Program-made: the position numbers and the translations under genes | In this document: in pieces, positions 32,477 to 42,296 of the stretch | Position numbering within the stretch: the first letter of the stretch is position 1 | Layout: each line of letters opens with the position of its first letter | The notes under the pieces: model-generated | What the model was told of the DNA's origin: nothing | Seen by the model: the letters and a program-made list of their open reading frames with translations, nothing else | The model's database searches: none | Assembly: GCF_004364555.1 (NCBI RefSeq) | Contig: NZ_SOAM01000003.1 | Span: forward strand, 62,001 to 126,000 | Length of the DNA: 64,000 bases | Reading direction: 5' to 3' | Source: Amnibacterium kyonggiense | GTDB lineage: Bacteria; Actinomycetota; Actinomycetes; Actinomycetales; Microbacteriaceae

Positions 32477-34762
32477 ATGACGAACACCGCCGGTGCCGGC
32501 ACCGGCGCCGAACCCGAATCCCCCGTCGGACGCCTCTCCGGGCACGTGCTCCTGACGGGAGGGACGGGCTTCGTCGGCCAGGCCGTGCTCGAGCGTCTGC
32601 TCGTCTCCCATCCGGACACCCGGATCTCGATGCTCGTGCGCGGCAAGACCGGTCAGTCCGCGGCGGACCGCGTCCGCAAGCTGCTCTCGAAGCCGGTGTT
32701 CAAGCCGTGGCGGGAGGCCGTCGGCCGCGAGGAGGCGGCCCGGATCTTCGCCGAGCGCGTCACCGCCGTCGAGGGCTCGCTCGACGCGGTGCCCGAGCTG
32801 CCCGCCGACCTCGACGTCGTGATCCACTCCGCGTCGACCGTGTCCTTCGACCCGCCGATCGACGAGGCCTTCGCGACGAACGTCGGCGGCGCCTCCGGCA
32901 TCTACTCGGCGCTGCGCGCCACCGGCGCCGATCCGCACGTCGTCCACGTCTCGACCTGCTACGTCGGCGGGATGCGCAAGGGCGTGCTGCCCGAGGCGTC
33001 GCTCGACCACGACGCGGACTGGCGCATCGAGTGGGAGGCGGCCGCGGCCGCCCGGCAGCGCGTCGAGCTCCGGAGCCGCGAGCCCGGCGTGCTGCGCGGC
33101 CTCATGCTCCGCGCCCGCGCCGAGCACGGCAAGGAGGGCCCGCGCGCGGTCGCCCGGGCCGCGGAGGACGCCCGCATCGACTGGGTGAAGAAGCGCCTCG
33201 TCACCGCCGGCCGCGCCCGAGCGCAGAGCCTCGGCTGGACCGACGTCTACACGCTCACGAAGGCGCTCGCCGAGCGCGCCGCGGAGGAGCTGTGGGGAGC
33301 GGAGCACCGCCTGTCCGTCGTGCGCCCGAGCGTCATCGAGAGCGCGCTCGAGCACCCGTTCCCCGGCTGGATCGACGGCTTCAAGGTCGCGGACCCGCTG
33401 ATCATCGCCTTCGGCCGCGGGCAGCTGCCCGACTTCCCCGGCGTCCCCGACTCGGTGCTCGACATCATCCCGGTCGACTTCGTGGTGAACGCGATCCTCG
33501 CGGCGGCCGCCACCCCGCCGCCTGCGACCGAGCCGCGGTACCTGCACATCGCGTCCGGCGCGAGCAACCCGCTCCCGTTCCACGAGATGTACCGGAACGT
33601 GCACGAGTACTTCACGGCGAACCCGATCCCGGACACCCCCGGCGCCGAGCGGGTGCCCACGTGGCAGTTCCCCGGCGACCGCCGCGTCGAGCGCGCGATC
33701 CGTCGCGCCGAGGTCCTCGTCGGCGCCGCGAACACGACGCTCGACCGCCTGCCGTCCACCCCGCGTCTGCGCGAGTGGCAGCGCACGATGGGCCGTCGCG
33801 AGCGCGACGTGCACAGCCTGCGGCAGCTCTCCGACCTGTACCGCGCGTACGTCGGCACGGAGCTGATCTTCGACGACCGGAACGCGCGCACGCTGAACGC
33901 CCGCATCCCGGCCGATCGGCCCACGGAGGGCTTCGACGTCACGCGGATCGACTGGCGCGATTTCATGCAGCGGGTGCACGTGCCCGCCATCACGCAGCTC
34001 ATGCGCGTGTTCTCGCGGGGCCGCGGCAGCACCGGCGCCCGCTCGACCGAGCCGAAGGCGCTCGAGCAGCGCACCGACGTCGTCGCCGTGTTCGACCTCG
34101 AGGGCACCGTCGTCGAGTCGAACATCGTGCAGCAGCGGCTCTGGGTGCTCCGCGCGCAGGGCGGCGAGGCGGCGGCGGCCGCGGAGGCGGGCTCGATCAT
34201 CACGCGCCTCCCCTCGTACCTCGCGGCCGAGCGGCGCGACCGCGGCGAGTTCCTCCGCTCCTTCCTGCGGCGGTACGCGGGCATGCCGGCGTCGCGGCTC
34301 GAGGCGGCGGTGCGCGGCGGGTACACCGACCAGCTGGTCGCCCACACGAGCAGCGCGGCGCTGCAGCGGGTGCGCGAGCACCGGGCCGCCGGGCACCGAA
34401 CGGTCCTCGTGACCGGGTCCATCGGCGTCCTCGCCGAGCCCCTCGCCGAGCTCTTCGACGAGGTGATCGCGGGGACCATGCACGAGGAGCAGGGCGTGCT
34501 GACCGGCTACCTCGGCGCACCGCCGCTCGTCGACGAGGCGCGGGGCGCCTGGCTGGCGCAGTACGCGGAGCGCGGCGGATACGACCTGGCCGCCTCCTAC
34601 GCGTACGGCGACAGCGTCGCGGACCTGCCGTGGCTCTCGCTCGTGGGCAACGCGACCGCGGTGAACCCGGACGCGCGGCTCGCGCGGGCGGCGCTGAAGC
34701 GGCGGTGGCCGATCGTCGACTGGCCCCGCGGCGGGGTCGCCCGCACCGACCTCACGTCGTGA
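32477..34762 (+). CDS. Fatty acyl-CoA reductase fused to HAD-IB phosphatase domain
   Basis: The 761-residue protein is bifunctional. The first 380 residues form an NAD-binding_4 reductase domain with LTGGTGFVGQAVLERLL, STCYVGG and YTLTKALAE (YxxxK). A FAR C-terminal region follows. From about residue 535 there is a HAD subfamily IB domain with FDLEGTVVES (nucleophile Asp; the second acid is Glu instead of Asp), VTGSIGVLAEPLA and YGDSVADLPWL. The first domain reduces fatty acyl-CoA to aldehyde or alcohol, the fatty-alcohol substrate of AGPS. The HAD partner's substrate is unknown. It overlaps the methyltransferase gene by 4 bp (GTGA). Confidence 0.88.
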   Translation: MTNTAGAGTGAEPESPVGRLSGHVLLTGGTGFVGQAVLERLLVSHPDTRISMLVRGKTGQSAADRVRKLLSKPVFKPWREAVGREEAARIFAERVTAVEGSLDAVPELPADLDVVIHSASTVSFDPPIDEAFATNVGGASGIYSALRATGADPHVVHVSTCYVGGMRKGVLPEASLDHDADWRIEWEAAAAARQRVELRSREPGVLRGLMLRARAEHGKEGPRAVARAAEDARIDWVKKRLVTAGRARAQSLGWTDVYTLTKALAERAAEELWGAEHRLSVVRPSVIESALEHPFPGWIDGFKVADPLIIAFGRGQLPDFPGVPDSVLDIIPVDFVVNAILAAAATPPPATEPRYLHIASGASNPLPFHEMYRNVHEYFTANPIPDTPGAERVPTWQFPGDRRVERAIRRAEVLVGAANTTLDRLPSTPRLREWQRTMGRRERDVHSLRQLSDLYRAYVGTELIFDDRNARTLNARIPADRPTEGFDVTRIDWRDFMQRVHVPAITQLMRVFSRGRGSTGARSTEPKALEQRTDVVAVFDLEGTVVESNIVQQRLWVLRAQGGEAAAAAEAGSIITRLPSYLAAERRDRGEFLRSFLRRYAGMPASRLEAAVRGGYTDQLVAHTSSAALQRVREHRAAGHRTVLVTGSIGVLAEPLAELFDEVIAGTMHEEQGVLTGYLGAPPLVDEARGAWLAQYAERGGYDLAASYAYGDSVADLPWLSLVGNATAVNPDARLARAALKRRWPIVDWPRGGVARTDLTS

Positions 34763-35520
34763 CGGACGTCGTCGCGCGCCTGCGCGCGGCCGGCGTCGTG
34801 TTCGCCGAGGAGGAGGCCGGGCTGCTCGCCGAGGCGGCCTCGGGCCCGGAGCTGGACGCGCTCGTCGCGCGCCGGGCCGCGGGCGAACCGCTCGAGCCGC
34901 TGCTCGGCTGGGCGGCCTTCGACGGGCTGCGCGTGCCCGTGGACCCGCACGTCTTCGTGCCTCGGCGCCGGACGGAGCTGCTCGCCCGGCGCGCGGCCGA
35001 CCGCGCCGCGGCGGGCGACGTCGTCCTCGACCTCTGCTGCGGCACCGGCGCGGTCGGGCTCGCGCTGGCGACCCGGGTGCCCGGCGTCGTCGTGCACGCC
35101 GCGGACGTCGACCCCGCCGCTGTGGCGAATGCGCGGCGCACGCTCGGTCCGGTCGGCGGCACGGTGTGGGAGGGCGACCTGTTCGGGGCGCTGCCCGAGC
35201 GCATGCGCGCCGGCTTCGCGGTGATCGCGGTGAACGCGCCCTACGTCCCATCCGACCGCATCGTGGACATGCCGCGGGAGGCGCGCGACTTCGAGCCGCG
35301 CGTGGCGCTCGACGGCGGCGGCGACGGGCTCGACCTGCACCGCCGGATCGCCGCCGAGGCGACGGCCTGGCTGGCGCCCGGCGGGGCACTGCTCATCGAG
35401 ACCGGTCGGACGCAGGCCGCCTGGACGGCGCTGCTGCTCGAGGGCGCGGGCCTCCGCGCGGCCGTCGAGTCCGACGACGACGTGGACGGCACCGTCGCGA
35501 TCGGCGTGCTTCCCCGCTGA
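34759..35520 (+). CDS. PrmC-related protein N5-glutamine methyltransferase
   Basis: The 253-residue AdoMet-dependent methyltransferase has an N-terminal helical domain (RRAAGEPLEPLLGWAAFDGL), motif I LDLCCGTGAVGLAL and VNAPYVPSD. The last is NAPY in place of PrmC's NPPY, as in the PrmC-related family. PrmC methylates the GGQ glutamine of release factors; the role of this related clade is less certain. GTG start overlapping the stop of the upstream gene. Confidence 0.8.
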   Translation: MTDVVARLRAAGVVFAEEEAGLLAEAASGPELDALVARRAAGEPLEPLLGWAAFDGLRVPVDPHVFVPRRRTELLARRAADRAAAGDVVLDLCCGTGAVGLALATRVPGVVVHAADVDPAAVANARRTLGPVGGTVWEGDLFGALPERMRAGFAVIAVNAPYVPSDRIVDMPREARDFEPRVALDGGGDGLDLHRRIAAEATAWLAPGGALLIETGRTQAAWTALLLEGAGLRAAVESDDDVDGTVAIGVLPR

Positions 35521-35550
35521 CGTCCCGGCCGGCATCGCTAGCGTTCCGGC

Positions 35551-36249
35551 ATGACGGACGACGTGCGGCTCGGGGTCTGGGCGATGCTCGGCGAGCCGAG
35601 GACGTCGGCGGCGCTCGAGGCGGCCGGGTTCGACTGGGTGCTGCTCGACCAGCAGCACGGGCACTTCGACGACGCGGCCGTGCGCGCGACCTTCGCGCTC
35701 CGGCGTGAGCGCCGCGTGCCGGTGCTCGTGCGGCCGGTGACGAACCGCGTCGACGTCATCGGCCGGGCGCTCGACGCCGGTGCCGACGGCGTCGTCGTGC
35801 CGCTCGTCGAGAGCGCCGCGGAGGCGGAGGCCGCCGTCGCCGCCGCCCACCACCCGCCCCGCGGCCTCCGCAGCTTCGGGCCGCTGCCCGGCTCGGATCA
35901 GGCGGCGCGACCCTTCGTCGGCGTGATGGTCGAGACGGCGGCGGGCCTCGCCGCCGTCGACGCGATCGCCCGGACGCCGGACCTCGACCTCGTGTTCGTG
36001 GGCCCCTTCGACCTCGCGCAGAGCCTCGGCACGACCGTCGACGACCTGCTCGCGGACGACGCATCGGACGCGCCGCTGCGGCGGATCCTCGCCGCCTGCC
36101 GGGCGGCCGGCGTCCGCGCGGGCGCGTTCGGCGCGACCGAGCCGCGGGCGCGCCGGTTCCTCGAACTCGGCTTCACCGACGTCGTCGCGGCGCTCGACAC
36201 CTCGGTGCTGGCCGAGGGCGCGGCGATCGCGGCCCGCGTCCGCGCCTGA
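35551..36249 (+). CDS. HpcH/HpaI-family aldolase
   Basis: The 232-residue class II TIM-barrel aldolase has DWVLLDQQHGHFDD (active-site His in QQHG), VLVRPVTN, VVVPLVESAAEAEAAV (metal-binding Glu) and FVGPFDLAQSLG (metal-binding Asp). It cleaves 2-keto-3-deoxy acids to pyruvate and an aldehyde. The substrate is unknown. TAGCGT lies six bases before the ATG, so it probably has its own leaderless promoter rather than belonging to the ether-lipid transcript. Confidence 0.87.
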   Translation: MTDDVRLGVWAMLGEPRTSAALEAAGFDWVLLDQQHGHFDDAAVRATFALRRERRVPVLVRPVTNRVDVIGRALDAGADGVVVPLVESAAEAEAAVAAAHHPPRGLRSFGPLPGSDQAARPFVGVMVETAAGLAAVDAIARTPDLDLVFVGPFDLAQSLGTTVDDLLADDASDAPLRRILAACRAAGVRAGAFGATEPRARRFLELGFTDVVAALDTSVLAEGAAIAARVRA

Positions 36250-36256
36250 CGGGCTT

Positions 36257-36357
36257 CGCGGATCCGCAGTTCCTCCACGACACGCCGACGCTGGAGCACC
36301 GGACGCGGCGTGTCGGTCCGGGACTGCGGATCCGCGGACGTTCTGCGGATCCGGGAG
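36257..36357. repeat. Intergenic palindromic repeat copy 2 / bidirectional terminator
   Basis: An outer inverted repeat CGCGGATCCGCAGT (36257-36270) pairs perfectly with 36323-36336. An inner one, GACACGCCG (36279-36287), pairs with 36306-36314. A third CTGCGGATCCG follows at 36343. It fills the convergent junction between aldolase and glutaredoxin and shares a core with the element at 29150-29199. Confidence 0.65.
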
Positions 36358-36358
36358 G

Positions 36359-36607
36359 TCAGGCGGCGGCGAGCTTGGTCCGCAGCGCCTCGTCGGTCGG
36401 CTCGACGAGGTGCGAACCGTCCGCGAACAGGATCACGGGGATGTTCGGGCGGCCGCTGATCGACATCGCCTCGTCCGCGGCCTCCTTCGAGACCTCCACG
36501 TCGACGTACCGGTAGGCGACGCCCTCGCCGTCGAGCACGGCCTTGGACCGGCGGCAGTCGCGGCACCAGTCCGCGCCGTACAGGGTGATCTCGACGGAAT
36601 CGCTCAT
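36359..36607 (-). CDS. Glutaredoxin-like (mycoredoxin/NrdH type) protein
   Basis: The 82-residue thioredoxin-fold protein has the redox motif WCRDC (CxxC), preceded by ITLYGADW. The cis-Pro loop is NIPVILFADGSHLVEPTDEAL. It fits actinobacterial mycoredoxin/glutaredoxin-like proteins that reduce mixed disulfides. TAGGCT lies six bases upstream of the ATG, so it is likely transcribed alone. Confidence 0.88.
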   Translation of the reverse strand: MSDSVEITLYGADWCRDCRRSKAVLDGEGVAYRYVDVEVSKEAADEAMSISGRPNIPVILFADGSHLVEPTDEALRTKLAAA

Positions 36608-36727
36608 CTCCCGAGCCTATGCCGGTCACGACCTGCCCTGAGTCCGGCCGCGGGGCTCCCGCCGCCGCCGGGACGGGGCTACCGTGAGCGCGGCTCGGGT
36701 CGACGACGACCGCAGGAGGTGCGTCCG

Positions 36728-37930
36728 GTGGTGGAGATGCGCGGTGCCCGCCCCCACCGCCGCCTCGTGGCGGAGTCCTGGGCGCGCGCCCGCGCGAGCC
36801 GCCTCGCACCCGACCGGGCCGAGCCGGGTCCGCCGCTCGAGGTCGACCGGCTCGAGGACGTCCGCGGCGCGCATCCGCTCGCCGCCGCTCTGCCGATCAT
36901 CCGGTCGCTCCTCGTGCGGGACGCGGACGAGGACTCCGGCGTCGTCGTCGCGGTCGGCGACGCCGTCGGGCGGCTGCTCTGGGTGGAGGGCGACCCGGCA
37001 CTGGTGCGCCGGGCGGAGGCGATGCGCTTCGTGCCCGGCGCGGACTGGTCCGAGCGCCGCGTCGGGACCTCCGCGCCCGGAACGGCGCTCGCCCTGGACC
37101 GGCCCGTGCAGATCGCCGGCGAGGAGCACTTCGCGGTGCAGGTGCAGCCGTGGAGCTGCACCGCCGTGCCCATCCACGACCTCCGCTCCCACGAGACGAT
37201 CGGCGTCCTCGACATCACGGGCGGCCCGGACGTCGCCGCGCCGCGCTCCCTGGCGCTGCTCGAGGCGACGGCGGCCGCGGTCGAGCGGGAGCTGCTGCTG
37301 CAGCGCCTCACGCGCGGCGGCCGACGCCAGCGGAGGACGCCGGCACCCGCCCGCGCGCCGCGGCTGGCGGTCCTCGGGCAGGACCATGGCGCGCTGACCG
37401 CCGGCGGCCGGACCGTGCCGCTGTCGCTGCGGCACGCGGAGCTGCTGACGCTGCTCGCTTGGCACCGTGCCGGGCTGTCGGCCGAGCGACTCGCGGAGCT
37501 CGTGCACGGCAGGGCGGACGCCGTCGCGACCGTCCGGCCCGAGATGGTCCGCCTCCGGCACGTGCTCGAGGGCGTCGCGCCGTCCCTCGTCCCCGTCGCG
37601 CGGCCCTACCGGCTGCCCGTGCCGATCGACCTCGACGTGCGCCAGCTGCTCGCCCTGCTCGACCGCGGCGCGCACCGCGCGGCGCTCGAGGCCTACCGCG
37701 GCGAGGTGCTGCCCGGCTCCGTCGCGCCGGGCGTCGAGGCGATCCGCGCGGAGGTCGACGGCCGGCTCCGGGAGGCGTTGCTCGAGAGCGCCTCCCCCGC
37801 CCTGCTGCTGGCCTGGGCGGAGCGCTTCGCGCCGACGGATCCGGAGCCGCTGCTCACCGCGCTCCGTCTCCTCCCGGCCCGGTCGCCGAAGCGCGCCGGC
37901 GTCGTCGCGCGGCTCGACGCCCTGGGCTGA
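36728..37930 (+). CDS. GAF-domain transcriptional regulator
   Basis: The protein has about 400 residues. An N-terminal GAF-like sensor domain includes [42 protein letters not shown] and [23 protein letters not shown] (residues about 60-195). A C-terminal winged-helix-like region ([30 protein letters not shown]) comes before a helical BTAD-like tail. The GTG at 36728 follows AGGAGG by eight bases. It lies upstream of an aldehyde dehydrogenase and a DUF779 gene, a recurrent actinobacterial trio, so it probably activates them in response to an aldehyde or alcohol. Confidence 0.83.
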   Translation: MVEMRGARPHRRLVAESWARARASRLAPDRAEPGPPLEVDRLEDVRGAHPLAAALPIIRSLLVRDADEDSGVVVAVGDAVGRLLWVEGDPALVRRAEAMRFVPGADWSERRVGTSAPGTALALDRPVQIAGEEHFAVQVQPWSCTAVPIHDLRSHETIGVLDITGGPDVAAPRSLALLEATAAAVERELLLQRLTRGGRRQRRTPAPARAPRLAVLGQDHGALTAGGRTVPLSLRHAELLTLLAWHRAGLSAERLAELVHGRADAVATVRPEMVRLRHVLEGVAPSLVPVARPYRLPVPIDLDVRQLLALLDRGAHRAALEAYRGEVLPGSVAPGVEAIRAEVDGRLREALLESASPALLLAWAERFAPTDPEPLLTALRLLPARSPKRAGVVARLDALG

Positions 37931-38064
37931 CGGCCGCAACGGCGTGCAACGTCGCCGCGCCTAGCGTCGGCATCGGGCACGGGGACCGTGCCCGACCGCG
38001 CGATCCGGCCGCACCACGGCCGGACGACGCGGTCCGGACGACGAGGTCTGGAAGGACGATCGAT

Positions 38065-39648
<1,584 letters not shown>

Positions 39649-39753
39649 GTTCATGCGCCGCTCGCTCGCTCGGAATCGAAGCGCGAACCGGCCCGCCGCG
39701 CGACGCCATCGCTCGCGCGACGGGTCTCCACCGTCCCCGAGGAAGGAGACCCG

Positions 39754-40167
39754 ATGGTCGCGTCGAAGATCGACGTCACCCCCGCCGCCGCCGACATGCT
39801 CCGCAGCCTCGCCGCGAAGCACGGCCCGCTGATGTTCCACCAGTCCGGCGGCTGCTGCGACGGCTCGAGCCCCATGTGCTACCCCGTGGGCATGTTCCGC
39901 ACGGGGGCGTCCGACGTGCACCTCGGCGACCTCGACGTCGCGGGCATCGACCCGGTCGCCGTGTACATGTCGGCCTCGCAGTACGAGCTGTGGAAGTTCA
40001 CGCACATCACCATCGACCTCGTCGACGGTCGCGGCAGCGGCTTCTCCGTCGAGGCGCCCGAGGGCAAGCGCTTCCTCATCCGCAGCCGCATGCTCACGGA
40101 CGCGGAGGTGGCGGAGCTCGGCATCGAGCCCCGCTTCGCACTCGGCGCGCAGCCCCTCCGCCGCTGA
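39754..40167 (+). CDS. DUF779 family protein
   Basis: The 137-residue protein has the DUF779 signature HQSGGCCDGSSPMCYP and later LWKFTHITIDLVDGRGSGFSVE. The adjacent cysteines suggest metal or redox chemistry. The family is regularly linked to aldehyde dehydrogenases of the preceding type, but its role is not established. Strong ribosome-binding site GAGGAAGGAG. It is the last gene of the GAF-ALDH-DUF779 group. Confidence 0.88.
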   Translation: MVASKIDVTPAAADMLRSLAAKHGPLMFHQSGGCCDGSSPMCYPVGMFRTGASDVHLGDLDVAGIDPVAVYMSASQYELWKFTHITIDLVDGRGSGFSVEAPEGKRFLIRSRMLTDAEVAELGIEPRFALGAQPLRR

Positions 40168-40190
40168 GCCCGCCGCTCCGGCCCACGCCC

Positions 40191-40260
40191 GCTGCGGGGG
40201 CCACCCGCGGCAGATGGGGCGGTGCGCGCGGCCCCTTCTGCCGCGGGGAGCCCCCGCAGC
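40191..40260. repeat. 70-bp palindromic element, copy 1
   Basis: The outer arms GCTGCGGGGG/CCCCCGCAGC pair perfectly. The inner arm CGCGGCAGA pairs with TCTGCCGCG, and there is a GGGGC/GCCCC core. It separates the convergent DUF779 and AbiEi-like genes. It is about 87% identical to the element at 41388-41457, with paired compensating differences. Confidence 0.75.
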
Positions 40261-40264
40261 GGAG

Positions 40265-41320
40265 TCAGGCGCGCCAGCGCGGCGTCGACGGCGGGCGGCG
40301 CGGGGACGCGGCTCGCGCCGCCGCGACCCACTCGTCGAACGGGACCCGCCGCCGCGGCGCCACGACGCCGGCCTGGGCGAGGCGCGCACGGAGGAGGGGC
40401 GGGCTCCCGGCCTCCGCCCACCCGAACCGCACGAGACCGTTCAGCCGAGCGCGGACCTCGTCCTCGCGACGCTTCTCCCTGAGCACCGCCCTGCCGGCTC
40501 CGTCGGGGGCCATCGACGGATCGAGGAACTTCTGCTCGCCGTCGAACTCGGCGCCGACCAGCACGCGGGGGAACACCGCGTCGACGAACGCCGACGAGCC
40601 GTCCGACAGCTGCAGCCGGTGCTGGAGCTGCGGCACCTCGAGGCCGAGCCGATGGAAGGTCACCAGCGTCCTCGACTCCCCTGCGGACTCCGCGCCCGGG
40701 TGCCCGAACGCGATCGCGTCCCGCATCCGGCGGTTCGCCCGGCGCGGTCCGGCGACGCCGATCGCCTCCTCGAGCAGGACCCGCGGAACGCCGGCGGCGA
40801 GGGCCCCGCTCGCCGCCATCACGCCCTCCTCGAAGGGCAGCCCGCCCGCGAGGTCGACCACCGTGCGCCCGACGCCCGTCGTCACGAGGTCGCTGAAGCG
40901 GACGACCTCGCGGTCCTGGACCAGGAACCGGTGCATCGTCAGCCCGGTCCGATGCCGGTCGTCCTCGTCCTCGACGGTCACGTGGACCGACCCGAGCCGC
41001 TGCCGCAGCACCGGGAGCCCGTGGAGCAGCGCGGCCGACGCGTGCGAGAACAGCACGGTGCCCGGAGCGACGGCCGCGACCGCGCGCATGCGCACGAGGT
41101 GCCGGTCCTCGGGCGTCAGCACCTCGAACGCGGTGCGCTCGACGTAGGCGCCCGGGCGGAGCCTGAGCAGCAGGCCCCGCTCCACGTCGCGGCTGATCGC
41201 CCGGCGCTCGCCGGAGGTGTGGGACCCCCGGACGACGACGAGCTCGATCCGCCACGGATCGGCGACGGGGCGGAGATCCGGAAGCACCCGGCGATGCTGC
41301 ACCCCGATCGTCCCCACCAC
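40265..41320 (-). CDS. AbiEi-like antitoxin-family protein with C-terminal endonuclease-like domain
   Basis: The protein has about 351 residues. The N-terminal part reads like AbiEi-type winged-helix proteins (ISRDVERGLLLRLRPGAYV, then FSHASAALLHGLPV). The C-terminal part has VGAEFDGEQKF, then LREKRREDEVRARLNGLVRFGW, the pattern of DUF559/Vsr-like PD-(D/E)xK folds. No AbiEii-type nucleotidyltransferase toxin is adjacent, so it is an orphan. The start is uncertain. I used GTG 41320, but a second GTG lies just inside, and the frame is open upstream into the palindrome. It is flanked on both sides by the same 70-bp palindromic element. Confidence 0.72.
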   Translation of the reverse strand: MVGTIGVQHRRVLPDLRPVADPWRIELVVVRGSHTSGERRAISRDVERGLLLRLRPGAYVERTAFEVLTPEDRHLVRMRAVAAVAPGTVLFSHASAALLHGLPVLRQRLGSVHVTVEDEDDRHRTGLTMHRFLVQDREVVRFSDLVTTGVGRTVVDLAGGLPFEEGVMAASGALAAGVPRVLLEEAIGVAGPRRANRRMRDAIAFGHPGAESAGESRTLVTFHRLGLEVPQLQHRLQLSDGSSAFVDAVFPRVLVGAEFDGEQKFLDPSMAPDGAGRAVLREKRREDEVRARLNGLVRFGWAEAGSPPLLRARLAQAGVVAPRRRVPFDEWVAAARAASPRRPPSTPRWRA

Positions 41321-41387
41321 CGGCCCGCGGCCTGTGGAGGAGCGGTCCGCGCCCCGCCCCCGCCGGGCTCGCGCGCACCGACTCGTC

Positions 41388-41457
41388 GCTCCGGGGGCCC
41401 CGCGCGGCTGATGGGGCGGTGCGCACCGCCCCATCAGCCGCGGGGAGCCCCCGGAGC
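41388..41457. repeat. 70-bp palindromic element, copy 2
   Basis: This is a near-perfect palindrome. The central 34 bp (41406-41439) are exactly self-complementary, and the outer arms GCTCCGGGGG/CCCCCGGAGC are perfect. It lies after the stop of the ferritin-like gene and before the AbiEi-like gene. It probably acts as a terminator for the former. Confidence 0.78.
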
Positions 41458-41477
41458 GAGGTGAGCGCGGCGGCGGG

Positions 41478-42287
41478 TCAGGCGGCGGCGAGGTCCGTGT
41501 AGAGGCCTCGGGCGCGGAACGCCTTCTCGACGACCGAGAGGCCCTCCATGCCCGGCATCTTCGCGATCGCCTCGTCCATCTTGCGGACCTCGCGGAGGCC
41601 CTCCTCGCCGTCGAACAGGAAGCCCATGACGAAGCGGACCTCCTCCTCCGGCTCGATGGTCGACCCGACCGGGCCCCACACGTTCGACAGCGCGAAGCGC
41701 GTGAACATGCGGGCGAGGCGCGACTCCTCGAGCCGCTTCGTCGCCTGCGTCGTGTAGAACGCGATGTGGCGGCTCTCCTGCGCGGCGATGCGCTTCAGCA
41801 GCGGCGCGAGCGCAGGGTGCGGCTCGAGCTTCGCGAGCCGGCGGTACGCGGCGGCGGCGCCGCGCTCGTTCACGCTCCCCCAGGACATGTGGGTCGCGAC
41901 GAAGTCCTTGCCGACGATGTTCCCGTAGATCGACTGCTTGATCGGGTCGATCCGGTCGCGCCAGCCGAGCTTGACGCGGCTCGCCTTCAGCTGGTCGTAC
42001 TCGACCGTGACGCCGTGGACCCCGAGCACCGCGGCGAGCGCCTCGCCGTGCCAGTACTCCTCCCGGTTCCACATCGTCATGAACGTCGAGACCTCGCCGT
42101 CGCCGTGCGACGGCGTGACGAGCATGTCCCGGAGGTAGCAGACCGTGTGGTACTCGACGTCGCACATGTAGCGGAGTGCCCGGAGGGAGGTCTCGGAGAG
42201 CGGGTCCGTGCGGAACGCATCGAGGTCGATGTCGCTCCAGCCGACCGCTTCGGAGGTCTCGGCGAAGGTGTCGATGTCGAAGGCCAT
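41478..42287 (-). CDS. Ferritin-like diiron protein (acyl-ACP desaturase/oxygenase-like)
   Basis: The 269-residue all-helical protein carries a full set of carboxylate/His ligands in four helices: VEYHTVCY, WNREEYWHGEAL, VNERGAAAAY and AAQESRHIAFY. The E..H and ExxH spacing matches ferritin-like diiron oxygenases such as acyl-ACP desaturases. The substrate is not known. It is preceded by a same-strand paralogue with only 9 bp between them, so both are probably cotranscribed. Confidence 0.72.
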   Translation of the reverse strand: MAFDIDTFAETSEAVGWSDIDLDAFRTDPLSETSLRALRYMCDVEYHTVCYLRDMLVTPSHGDGEVSTFMTMWNREEYWHGEALAAVLGVHGVTVEYDQLKASRVKLGWRDRIDPIKQSIYGNIVGKDFVATHMSWGSVNERGAAAAYRRLAKLEPHPALAPLLKRIAAQESRHIAFYTTQATKRLEESRLARMFTRFALSNVWGPVGSTIEPEEEVRFVMGFLFDGEEGLREVRKMDEAIAKMPGMEGLSVVEKAFRARGLYTDLAAA

Positions 42288-42296
42288 GGGTGTGCG

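Noticed and set aside
40191-41457. Palindromes as ends of an insertion sequence
   Set aside because: The enclosed gene is not a transposase, no target-site duplication is evident, and each element is itself a hairpin rather than one arm of a terminal repeat.
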